From Corylus avellana (Eukaryota > Streptophyta > Magnoliopsida > Fagales > Betulaceae), in NCBI RefSeq assembly GCF_901000735.1, contig NC_081544.1, forward strand, positions 20,535,410 to 20,599,409: a DNA stretch of 64,000 nucleotides, written 5' to 3'. The notes below the pieces were generated by a model. The model was not told the DNA's origin and ran no database searches. It saw only the letters and a program-made list of their open reading frames with translations. The translations under genes were made by a program, and so were the position numbers. Within the stretch, counting starts at the first letter, position 1. The number at the start of each line of letters is the position of its first letter. Shown here piece after piece: positions 11,501 through 21,304 of the stretch.

Positions 11501-12430
11501 AAAACCCCTACAGTCCTTGAGGTTTGATACCCTCAATATAGTCATATCCTACGGGATTCGTCCTATTGCGAGTGGTAATTTTATAATTGATATTTTTGGT
11601 CACAAAAATACCACATCATGTATCATTGATGATGTGTACGAGGCATTTTTTGGAGCTTCAACGATCACTTGAGTAAGCTATTCATTATATGAAATTGTCA
11701 AACCCAATATCTCACGAAAATTTTCACGATTTGTTGAACTCACACTTTCATTCCGACCTCTAAAAGTAACACCTTGAAATGCAGGCACTCGAACAACATC
11801 AAGTGAAGCTTTCAACTGCTGTCAGTTGTTTGCAATTTGTTCAGAAGTGAAATTTTCTAACACATTCTGTATATGTTTAGATTGGTTGCTCAAATCTTCA
11901 TATGACCTCTCAGCAACTATTTAAAATTCATTAAGATTTTTCCCGATATGATTGAGAAAAGCACAATCTTTTCCATTTCTAACTTTCTTCCAATTCTTGA
12001 ATCCATGTATAGTAAATACACGTTGCGTAAAATACCCAAATGACTTATTAAAGAGAAAACAGGGTAAACAAAAAACTGCATCTTTCTCACGCAAATATTC
12101 AAGCCATGAAGGAAATAGATTGATCCACAAAGGTTGAAAGCTACGAAAATGATTTTGTTGTTCAGATTTCGGGTTGTTTGAGAGAATAGGTTGGTACGGA
12201 CCAGCTTTAATGTTAGCTCTTCGAATTTCATCTCGTTGGTTAACATCATATTCTCATATCTGATGACACAATCCAGGATCAAACTCCAATGAACTAATAT
12301 CAAATTCATTGCCATCAACTCCCAGAAGTCTTTTTGAAGAATTTTCAGAAATTGAGATATCAGAAGTTGGTGATGATGTATCACCAACATTGACATTTGA
12401 ACTTTCTACATTTTTTCTTTTGAAAAGTCA
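8584..12430 (-). pseudogene. hAT transposase with TTF-type zinc finger, interrupted and degraded
   Basis: Minus-strand segments line up with the zf-TTF/DUF4371/hAT-dimerisation proteins of plants. From about 12300 comes the FDPGL leader, then the TTF finger (KDAVFCLPCFLFNKSFG, 12060s) and FKNWKKV. From 11900 to 11630 and 10118 to 9955 comes the DUF4371-type region (DANFCQIVDEARDES, FVDKNDFV). Then GYDGAS and FFITLNYVINFV (9850-9650). The C-terminal dimerisation part (NSQLQELNRRFSEHAVELL, 9060s; SFRIDDICQLVNKFY-like, 8980-8930; ending DMKTRRVPF at 8584) closes it. There are many stops and frameshifts, and a 1.5-kb solo LTR sits in the middle. Confidence 0.88.
10123..11618 (+). mobile_element. 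Solo LTR inserted in the hAT transposase
   Basis: The sequence starts TGATAAGCGCCAAATG and ends AAAATACCACATCA. It is flanked by the perfect pentamer TGTAT at 10118-10122 and 11619-11623, and excision restores the transposase reading frame. A TATAAATAG box at 10668-10676 marks the plus-strand promoter. The tail contains CCTACGGGATTCGTCC, typical of long LTRs of the Tat/Athila kind. No internal region remains, so it arose by LTR-LTR recombination. Confidence 0.85.
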
Positions 12431-13409
12431 AGTATTGTATTTGACTTTCCCATCATCTACAAATAAATTTCCACGACCATTTTGGAGTCCTTAGAAAAGA
12501 AAGAAAAAATATGCATAGATTAACAATAAACTAAACCCCGACATCTTTCACAAATAAAATCAGGAGAAAGCATAAAATTTCAAAAACAACTTCCACAAAA
12601 TGCATTAGAAAGAAAACACATCAAACATATTTGCCAAAAGATGAAATGTATTAACTCCCCAAAACAAAAGCTTTATATATACATATGCTAATATGCATAT
12701 GTAAATGCATATCCATTCACACACACCGAGCATATACAACGAACAGGTATTTATGTATGTTTATTAATGTTAGTTGGGATTTGTGCAGAAGAAAACTCAC
12801 AAATTTCATAGAGATGAACAAGAACAAATTTGTCCTGCAAATACTAGGAAACTCTTACAGCAAGAAACTTCACTAAAAATGATCATGTTCATCAAAATAA
12901 ATAAACCCCATTAGTTATAAAAACCTTTGCAATATTGTGTATGCTTAAATATACATAAAACAGTAAAACACATATACAAAAAGAAAAATTTAAATATTTA
13001 TACAAGAAAAACCCCAACATCGTTCACAAACAAAATTAGGAGAAAGCATAAAATTCAAAAAACAACTTCTACAAAAATGTTTTAGAAAGAAAACCCATCA
13101 AAATTCCCATACGGCCATACCAAATCAAGAATTAGAAATCCCCACTGAGAAAACATCCAAGATTTACATACATACATACATAAAGAAAATAACAAAAAAA
13201 AAAAAAAATTATTATAATAACAAACATAGAAATCCCCAAAATCCCATGTAAGAATCCTAATTTTCAGACCCAACCCAAAGTCTCACAAATCCTCACAATT
13301 TCTTCTTCTAATTCCACGAATATAACAAAATTTACAAGAAAAGGGTAAGGATTTTACCTCACTAACACATATGGCCAAAATCCCACTTCTTCTTCTAACT
13401 GGCTAGCAA

Positions 13410-13426
13410 CTCTCTCTCTCTCTCTC

Positions 13427-13463
<37 letters not shown>

Positions 13464-13466
13464 CAC

Positions 13467-13506
<40 letters not shown>
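13410..13506. repeat. (CT)n microsatellite near the hAT right end
   Basis: About 95 bases of nearly pure CT repeat with short interruptions, within the non-coding end of the hAT element. Confidence 0.95.
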
Positions 13507-13510
<4 letters not shown>

Positions 13511-13648
13511 GTGTGCGTGAAGGAAAGGGGAGAGAGAAGATAAGAGAATAAAAGGAAAAGAGGGTAGGCGTGAGATATGAGAAGGGAGAGGAATTAGGCG
13601 GATCGTGGCCCCAACCGGCCCCCCCACACCTCCGTCTCTGACTCCAAC

Positions 13649-13943
13649 CACTTTCGTTGTCTCATGTTCAACTCCTTTTGAGTGAAGAAGTACTTCAAAC
13701 TCTTGTGGTCGGTATAGATTTCACAATGCTCCCCGTAAAGATAATGCTTCCAAATCTTCAGTGCAAAAATAACTACTGCAAGCTCTAAGTCATGTGTTGG
13801 ATAATTTTGTTCATAATTCTTGAGTTGGTGTGAAGCATAGGCAATTACTTCCTCATGCTGCATAAGAACACAACCATGCCCCTTATGGGAGGAATCACTA
13901 TAGATAACATACCCCTCCAAACCAATAGGTATCGTTAAAACTT
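13649..13943 (-). pseudogene. Ty3/gypsy reverse transcriptase end and RNase H
   Basis: An antisense frame reads [19 protein letters not shown] (first RNase H motif), then [19 protein letters not shown] and [20 protein letters not shown]. This is the missing upstream part of the pol fragment at 6777-8405, separated by the hAT insertion. Similarity ends at about 13943 where sequence starting TGTAAGTCCCGAG begins, another LTR head. The frame is open over this short span. Confidence 0.88.
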
Positions 13944-15340
13944 GTAAGTCCCGAGAAAATAATTAAGCTTAATACTTGTAATCTCATAGTAATCTGAATT
14001 AATTAGTAGAATAAATAATGCATGGAATAATTTAGAATAATAAATATAATAATAATAATATTTGTGAGATAATAATATAATAGCAATATTATTTAATGAT
14101 GATATACTTATGTAATATAAGCTTTAGTGATAAAGAGATTAACTAATAGCAATGTTAGTGTGACAATCGATTAATAAATAAAATAGGTTAATGGTATTAG
14201 AATAATAAAGTGTAATAATAACTTATAGTGTAGTAAATGATTAATGGTAATGATAAGTTGTGGTTAGAATAAAGAAATGTAGTGTGGGGAATTAAAGAGA
14301 ACAAAAAAAAGATAGAATTAATATGAGGTGTGGTAATATAGCAATTTATAAAAGATGGGGCTTTAAAATAAAAATGAGATCTAACTAATGCCACGTGTCG
14401 GGCTACCATTGGCTATGTGGGATATCCCTTATCCCCTTATCCCATTTCTTTCTCCCTTCTCCCAAAACCCAAGTGCAGCCCCCTTCCCCATTTCCTTTCT
14501 TTTCTTCTTTCTTCCTCCTCTCATCTCACGCACATCACTCTCATTTCTCCCCCTTCCTCCTTTCTTTCATCTTCTCCCTTTCTTCTCTACACACACGCGC
14601 ACACATGGCTGAGAGAGAGAGAACGACGGTGAGATTGAGAGAGAGGAGCTGCTGCCGTGAAAGGAAGAAGAAGAAGAAGGTGATGAAACCCAAGGTGATT
14701 CTGGCAATGAGTGCTTGTGAGGTAAAAGCTTTAGTCTTTTCTTGTAATTTTCGTTATGCTTGTAGGGATAGAAGCTATAAATTGTGAGGATTTCTAGGGC
14801 TTTGATTTTGGTCCGAAAATTAGGGTTCTTGAATGGGATTTTGTTATATTGTTAAAATCTCTAAGTTTCTCTTTAAGGTTTTGTCCTACCCATTGCATTC
14901 CAAGCTTGAAATCATAATAATTTGGGGAATTTCTAGTTAGGTCCGAAAATTGGAGAATTTTAGTTAGAAGCCTAATTTCTAAAATTAGCTTGGGATTTTG
15001 TGTGTAGTGGATTGCTATGCATTATGCAAGTTTTGGGTTATTTAATTAATGGGTTGAAACTCTAATTTTACCTATTGGTAAAATATGAACATAAACCCTA
15101 ATTTTATATAGTTTGAATTAATTTGGGGCTTTTGGTATGTGAACAATAGGAATGCTATTTAAATTGGTTAATTACATTTAAAGTGTTAATTAATCTTAGG
15201 TTTTTATGGGATTCCATGGAAATTGATAACTATAGAGTTTAGGTTTTAATATCATATTAGAATCATGGTAATTATTGTAAGTGTTTGAGTATTATAAATT
15301 GGGGTAAACGACAATGAGAATGGATATATACATGTTATTC
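13943..15340 (+). repeat. Truncated LTR of another gypsy-like element
   Basis: The stretch begins TGTAAGTCCCGAGAAAATAA, a typical plant gypsy LTR head, directly against gypsy pol. It continues through AT-rich sequence, a pyrimidine-rich zone (14450-14600) and GA-rich sequence to about 15340. No matching CA end, primer site or second copy is visible. Short open frames at 14388-14787 are products of the pyrimidine-rich tract. The right edge is uncertain. Confidence 0.45.
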
Positions 15341-15391
15341 GCAGGGATGAAGGTCAAACTGATCCATTATTTAAGGAAGCTCTACAACAGA

Positions 15392-17060
15392 TGTAGTGCC
15401 CCAGAATTTTCAAAGCTATTTAAATAGATTATTATGATAATGATGTTATTTTAATATCCATTGTAGCTAAGGATTTTAATTCTTGGGAAATTTATGAGAG
15501 TGGTAATTAGAGAATGGTAATTGGTGAAATAATAGAATAGTAAATATGTAGCACCTCAGATTTTGAAAGTCTTATTTTAGAGATATTAATTTGATGCTAT
15601 GATTATATTCATATTAGGCAATGATGTTAATTCTTGAGAAATTTATGATATTGTATGAATGTTAATTGGAAATTGGTAGGTAGAATAGTAAGTGGTAGGT
15701 GGAATAGTAAGTGGTAGGTGAAATAGTAAGTGGTAGGTAGAATAGTAAGTGGTAGGTGGAATAGTAGGTGGTAGGTGAAATAGTAAGTGGTAGGTAGAAT
15801 AGTAAGTGGTAGGTGGAATAGTAGGTGGTAGGTGAAATAGTAAAATGAGGGTATAATTGTAAATTGAAGGTAGAAAAGTGTTTGATTTTCTCCTATAAAT
15901 AGAGCTCTTCTCCTTCACAATTTTCACAACTCATCTCCTCTCCCATCTCTTGCATATATTCTTCCTTCTTCCGCTTTTTACTCGGTCTGTCTTCTTTCTA
16001 AGAGTATTTACTCAGAACAGAGAGAGAAAGGGCGAGACCAAGCGCTACAAGAAAGAAAGAACACAAGAGATAGCGGACTTTAGAAATTAGTTTCAAAAGT
16101 TATACTAGTGGTGTTAGTCATATTGGAGCAACTAGATTCCTTCATACCACTTTTAGCTTCAGTCTAGAGGTAAGTAAATTCACTACCTCTTCTAAAATTA
16201 CTTCATGTCATGCTATTTATATATTCTTGTATTAAATTGTAAATGATTATTTTATTTACGTATTATGAAGTTATGTTGCATGCATGAAGGATTTCTAAAA
16301 GAATTATCTATAAAGTTTCTATTTATTTAAACGCTTTCTAAGTACAACAAGTTTATATTTGAAAAGGTTTCCATTTTGAGAAAAGAAAGTTGAGAAATGA
16401 TGATGATTATAAGAAAGAAAAATGATGATAAACCCTCCTACATGTTGCCCTAAGATGCATCAAAAGAAGTACAAAGAAAAATACAAGAGATGAGATAAAT
16501 GTTTATGAAATGAGGGCACATGTATGGAGGAAAGTATTTTTGGCCCCAAGATAAGATAAGATGAGAGTTCGGTACCGATACTCGGATGGAGGCGAAACCA
16601 CTGAAGGAGGCTATGCCAGAAGGTGGTATTCCATCAACTAGACCGTTGAGTGCACCAAGAAAGAGTTACTTGACGGTCGGGCATGGCTGTGGCCACAGTT
16701 CAGTGCCATGGTCACAAGGACCCGCAACCCTCGTGCACAGGGGTAATAGTGTACATGGGCCTTATTATGAGAAAATGATACTATATTTTCAACGATGATA
16801 TGCTATGATGATTTACAGAGATTATTTATAATGATGCATTATGATGATGATTTATAAAGATGATTTACAACGATACTATATTTTCAACGATGATATGCTA
16901 TGATGATTTACAGAGATTATTTATAATGATGCATTATGATGATGATTTATAAAAATGATTTACAACGATGATCTATTACTAGATGTAATAGTATGTATAT
17001 GTTACGGGAGATACAACCGTACATACAGATATTATTATGGCTAGAATTATATTTATTTGC
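15392..17060 (+). repeat. 5' LTR of the LARD-like element, truncated by a gap
   Basis: It begins TGTAGTGCCCCAGAATTTTC and matches the 3' LTR nearly base for base up to TATATTTATTTGC at 17060, then enters Ns. About 385 bases at its 3' end are missing. It contains a second LTR-head-like sequence (TGTAGCACCTCAG, 15549), a minisatellite, a TATAAATAG box (15894-15902), a GC-richer conserved block (16560-16760) and a roughly 91-bp tandem duplication (16778-16968). Confidence 0.9.
15660..15845. repeat. Minisatellite in the 5' LTR
   Basis: A roughly 19-bp unit, AATAGTAAGTGGTAGGTGG with A/G variants, is repeated about nine times in U3, just upstream of the TATA box. The antisense frame of Pro/Thr/Tyr repeats seen here is only its translation. 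Confidence 0.92.
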
Positions 17061-17160
17061 NNNNNNNNNNNNNNNNNNNNNNNNNNNNNNNNNNNNNNNN
17101 NNNNNNNNNNNNNNNNNNNNNNNNNNNNNNNNNNNNNNNNNNNNNNNNNNNNNNNNNNNN
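17061..17160. other. Assembly gap (100 N)
   Basis: Exactly 100 unknown bases interrupt the 5' LTR. The round size suggests a scaffolding gap of unknown true length. Confidence 0.99.
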
Positions 17161-18906
17161 TGAAGGCCATTGAACGATATGGACAGACGGTGAAGGATAC
17201 ATGTGATATATAATTATGTATTGAATATGATACATACAATGTTGGATTGGCCACACTAGGTGATCCGAGAGAAAATGAAGCAACAAAATAGAGATTGTAT
17301 TTGTACATATTCTAGCAACAAAAGAGTGAGAAAAATGGTTATATATATATATATATATATAGAAGGAATTCAGGAGCTGATATTCACTACTACATTATCT
17401 CAGTTGTAGGATATATAATCGTATAACAGTCTATTAAATAGTATTATTCAATACTTTATTGATTATATGGTTGTTCTTTACTAGTGATCAATGTTTTTTT
17501 TTTTTTTTTTCTTTTTTAATATATTCTTTATTATTCATCAAGAATACCTTATTGCTCACACATTCTAGAGACAAAACTACAAGAAGTCATTGAAAATTAA
17601 TTTAGAATTGTTGGGCCCTGGTTTTGTCGCTGCATGTAGGCATGCACTTCTGGGGTGACTTGGTGTAATCTCTCAATATTATTGTCCCGTCTAAAATGCT
17701 TTATGAGTTTTAAAATGAAAAATGATGTATGCAGTAAAAGTTTTGCACGGTCTTTAGGGTTTAGGAGGCATTTAATTAGGGTTGTTATTTTGGTGAAAGA
17801 TCATACACTATAATAAAATTTGTCCTAGTAGCTAGGCATATAAAAATCATATTTTTAATGGAACCTGTAAGAGTTATTTAGGCAAATACTTTCGTCTTAA
17901 CATTATTTTTTCAAAATTACAACGCTTAGCATGGCATTACAGAGAGTACTTGTTAAGACAAGACTTGAGATTTTAAGGCAATTAATATAAGTAAAAAATC
18001 TTTTCTTTTTTTTTTTCTTTTTTTTAAACAAACCAACATACATTCAAACAAAGAGGTTACAGAGACAGACAAAACAGAAAAGAAAAAAACAAAAACAAGC
18101 TTATTAAAACCCCAATCGGCCGGACCTCACAAATTAGCACAAGAATGAGACCATAAAGGGAAAGGACAGATGCAAATACGGCCTGAGAAAACTCATATCG
18201 CGGCACATACTGATGGAGAAATCCATTGGGAGTACGAATACCCCTATCAAACATCTAAACAGGCTTTCTAAAAAGCCATGGAGATTTAGATGAAATGTAA
18301 CGGTAGAAAAAATGTTTCCAAAAGAAACCAGAAAGAAAAGTAAAAAAGATCCACTACACAGACTAAGAGTAAGCCCAAACATATCCGGTTTAACAGAAAC
18401 TTACACAACAACAAAACATAAAGAAAATAAAAGACATTAAGCAGGAAAAATCTAAGAGCAAAAAACAGCAGCATCAGAAGCGGAGGGGGAGGCATGGAAG
18501 AGCTTCGGGAGGCGCGTGAGGGACGTGCAGGCGAAGCTTGCCAGGAAACTGTCGAGGAACGCCAGAAACAGCAGGTGGCAATGAGGAGGGGCAGAAAAAT
18601 GCCGCATGCTCTGCCAAGGGCGCAAAAAAACGTCGTAGCGTGTGGGCCACGCGTCGGTGCGTGGTGGTCGGATGGTGGCAATTGAAAGCTGGGTGGCCCA
18701 GGATCCTGGTGGAGTGGGGCATTGTTGGGAGTGACTTCCTGAAATTTACAAATCTAAATTTGAAAAAATCAAATCAAAAAACTTCACAAAGTTTGTAGAT
18801 CAAGGGCGGAGGACCACTGTAAGATGCTGAAACCAGGCATCTAGCTGTGAAAAAGGAGCTGATGGTGAAATTGGTCAAAGAACGAACCTCCCAAGAGGCA
18901 GATAAA
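17161..18906. repeat. Contig nearly identical to 29361-31125; probable misplacement
   Basis: From TGAAGGCCATTGAACGATAT to CCCAAGAGGCAGATAAA this contig follows 29361-31125 with only scattered substitutions and small indels. It includes the TA microsatellite, single-copy-looking flank and most of the LINE-like element. It is bounded on both sides by 100-N gaps and sits where LTR and internal retrotransposon sequence should be continuous. The simplest reading is an allelic or misplaced contig rather than a real duplication. Confidence 0.9.
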
Positions 18907-19006
18907 NNNNNNNNNNNNNNNNNNNNNNNNNNNNNNNNNNNNNNNNNNNNNNNNNNNNNNNNNNNNNNNNNNNNNNNNNNNNNNNNNNNNNNNNNNNNNN
19001 NNNNNN
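18907..19006. other. Assembly gap (100 N)
   Basis: The second 100-N gap. Sequence resumes at 19007 inside the LARD-like element, so the retrotransposon continues after the inserted contig. Confidence 0.99.
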
Positions 19007-19813
19007 GGTATACCCTAGAATCTATAAGATATTTTGATATATAAAGTTGTGGTTTAAGGATTTTGATATTTTCAAATGATTGTGATGACTTTAAGGTACA
19101 ATTCATGAAATCTTTGGGGTGATTCTTAGAATTTGAGGTGCTAGGTTTTCTGTAATTGAGGTAAATTATATTGAAGTGATGCTTAAAGTTTTGAGGATGA
19201 ATTGATACTCCTAAGTTGTGGATAAGATTTAAATTTTGAGGCATTAGTGGATATGAAATTATGAGAAATTTTAGTTACATGCCAAAGCTTTTGATATAAT
19301 TTTCTTTTACTAAGTAAAGATAATGGATTATTATTCTTGAGGTAAATTGAAGAATAGAGGTAAGAGTTGAAAGACAATATAATACAGTGATATAATATAG
19401 TGACATGATCTAAATTTTCTCTTATAAGATATATGTTCAATGATATTAAAGTATTTTAGAGGTTGATAACATGTGATGGTACATACTTAGATGTTTTATT
19501 GAGTGATTAACTTGTTAAACAGATTGTTTGTTTAAAGGAAGTTATTACAATGACAGAATGATTTCATAATGAATATTGAATGAGCACTGAATGATTACGA
19601 AAAGAAATGTTTGGAGAACAAGCTCCTTATAATATTACATACCAGTGTCCATAAAAAAAAAAAAAAAAAAGAAGGGAATTTGTTGCATAAAGAGACACGT
19701 GGTAATGATTCCTCAGAGCTGCTCCAGGAAAATTATTTCTGCATAGAGAAAACCTAGTATGAGCAGAATCGTATATATTTATATAATTGAATTATCTAAG
19801 GGAATATTTATTT

Positions 19814-20623
19814 CTAATGAGGTACCTGACTAGAGCGTGTGCGGAGAGACTTGCAACACCCCTGAACATCGACCCGGAGTTTTTCGTGCTGTCGCTGGAG
19901 ACGTTCGATATTCTTCTCCATTTCTAGCATCTTTGGTCCCAAGTATTCTGCGTAAGATAACATCATCTTTTTCAGCTGAGTATTCTCCTGCTTCAAATCC
20001 ACGTGTTTTCGTTTGTAGTATTTGAGCAGTCGCTGTAAGACCCCGATTTGGTTTCTTGAGACTTTCAGCTCTTCAGCTCTGGCACTCAAACGTTGTGCCA
20101 TGTCAGAAACTGAAGCAGCACTTTGGATACTGAATGCCAATGAGTTATTAATAGCATCAGTATCCGACCTATCAGCTAAGAACGTTTGATCCCGTGGAAT
20201 TACGAAACCTTTGGCCACTGCTACAGCAGTAGAATCATGGAGCATGATAGAATCGTGAATAGTGATAGGACGATTGGCAAAGACAAAAGTTGGCTGCCAT
20301 ACATTAGGATATGCAGCAGGTTCATTAGGGTGTGAAATAGGTACGACGGGATGTATAGCAGGCACTTCAGGGGGAACAACAGGCACATCCGGTTGCACGT
20401 CAGGCATAACAATGGGTTGTGCTGCAGGAGCAATATTCAAATCGAGGTTGTTAACGGATGATGATGATGCTCCCATATTTAGGAGAGTAAGGAAAAAATA
20501 GTTGAGAATACGAAGAAATTGGGAGAGATGAAGTACTGAGAAGAGACTAAGCGTTAGGAACTGAAGGAATTTTTTTGAAGTTTCTGGAAGCAGCCGACGA
20601 GTGGCTTTAAAGGAATTTTTCAC
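19814..20623 (-). CDS. Antisense ORF of the LARD-like element: EAR-motif, coiled-coil protein
   Basis: An intact 269-codon frame runs opposite to the element. The likelier start is the internal ATG at 20476 (MGASSSSVNNLDLNIAP), giving about 220 residues; upstream codons encode a hydrophobic, gene-unlike stretch. Directly after the start, LDLNIAP fits the DLNxxP form of the EAR repression motif. Then comes a Pro/Val-rich repeat (PVVPPEVPAIHPVVP), a middle segment, and a C-terminal heptad-like region (LQRLLKYYKRKHVDLKQEN through MEKNIERLQRQHEKLRVDV) predicted to be a coiled coil. There is no zinc finger, protease or nucleic-acid polymerase motif, so it is not an ordinary gag-pol. It may be an accessory protein of the element or a captured host fragment. 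An open frame of this length in decayed surroundings suggests recent constraint or youth. Function is unknown. Confidence 0.55.
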   Translation of the reverse strand: MKNSFKATRRLLPETSKKFLQFLTLSLFSVLHLSQFLRILNYFFLTLLNMGASSSSVNNLDLNIAPAAQPIVMPDVQPDVPVVPPEVPAIHPVVPISHPNEPAAYPNVWQPTFVFANRPITIHDSIMLHDSTAVAVAKGFVIPRDQTFLADRSDTDAINNSLAFSIQSAASVSDMAQRLSARAEELKVSRNQIGVLQRLLKYYKRKHVDLKQENTQLKKMMLSYAEYLGPKMLEMEKNIERLQRQHEKLRVDVQGCCKSLRTRSSQVPH

Positions 20624-20991
20624 TTCAGGTGAAATAAACAGTAAACAACAAAGCGTTAGGCGACCTCGGGCCGCGATGGAAATTTTGTCAAAAGATCCCG
20701 TGAAAGTAGGATCTTGTCTCCTGTCATAATTCGACTGAGCTCATTTTTCAAACCCACTGTTCAATCAACGACTTCGGATACCATGCGTGGGCAACTGAAT
20801 GAAATGTCATGCCAACGAGCACCACGCGCTCGTTCGTTATCCAGAAACCCTTCATATAAATTCACACCTCTTTCTCCATTGCAAACGCATGCCTTCTGAT
20901 CATACCCCTTCACCTGAGATCTTCTGCTAATAGCCTTCCATACAATGAAAGCTCGACTGTTCTCCTAGTTGAGCGTATCCTCAAGAGAAAA

Positions 20992-21304
20992 ATGCAGCAT
21001 CACAACATGATTCACAAACCCAACACCTTATACTCTCAGTGGTAAACCATTGAAGCAAGATTATCGTTGATCATGTCCTGATGAAGCAAGATTATCCTTG
21101 ATCATGCTTCTCAGGCTAAATATCTCTCTTCTCTTCAAGTATCCATACATGACAGAAGAGAGAGAGCATCCGATGTGGGTATTTTGAAAGTCTCGGAAAG
21201 AGCTCACATGCAAATCATGTCCTGAAATGCTTTTCAAATCTTCATTTCTAGAAAGCAATAGGACTATCTTTCTCTCTTTTCTCTTCTTGACCTTGCAAGA
21301 CCCA
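20992..21304 (-). promoter_or_regulatory. Cluster of small-RNA site look-alikes upstream of the antisense ORF
   Basis: Read on the minus strand, 21284-21303 contains GGTCTTGCAAGGTCAAGAA, which as I recall it is the tasiARF target core of ARF genes (V-L-Q-G-Q-E). At 21150-21169 it reads ATGCTCTCTCTCTTCTGTCA, one base from the SPL target of miR156. At both sites the diagnostic bases follow the target gene, not the small RNA. On the plus strand, 20992-21015 has ATGCAGCATCA followed by a short bulge and GATTC, resembling a miR172 mimic. The reference sequences are from memory, and the miR156 site lies in CT-rich DNA. Confidence 0.35.

Larger units (their letters stand above)
8406..13640 (-). mobile_element. 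hAT-superfamily DNA transposon (TTF-finger type), nested in gypsy pol
   Basis: Both ends are flanked by a perfect 8-bp duplication, ACTCCAAC (8398-8405 and 13641-13648). Removing the insert rejoins gypsy RNase H (ending RQRKWLE at 13649) to its continuation (LIKDYDCNINYHPGKANVV at 8405). The termini, TAGGGGCAGAACCAGAA on the left and CAGAGACGGAGGTGTGG inverted on the right, are imperfect but match the CAGRGGCGGA-type ends of plant hAT elements. The interior holds an antisense TTF-type transposase remnant, a solo LTR and a long CT microsatellite near one end. The 8-bp duplication is diagnostic of hAT. Confidence 0.92.

Noticed and set aside
15660..15845. Proline/threonine/tyrosine repeat protein (minus)
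   Set aside because: It is the translation of the 19-bp LTR minisatellite and recurs identically in the 3' LTR.
16586..16798. 70-codon plus frame in the LTR
   Set aside because: It overlaps the conserved LTR block but is untranslated LTR sequence; the block itself is reported as a finding.
16979..17308. Minus-strand frames of 77-109 codons at the first gap
   Set aside because: They are held open only by the N run and cross an assembly join.
18774..19244. 156-codon minus frame across the second gap
   Set aside because: It reads through 100 Ns; the real parts on each side belong to unrelated sequences.
21120..21175. miR156 precursor hairpin
   Set aside because: The complementary CT-rich arm gives only about 10 pairs with a 20-base loop, and the bases match the SPL target rather than the miRNA.
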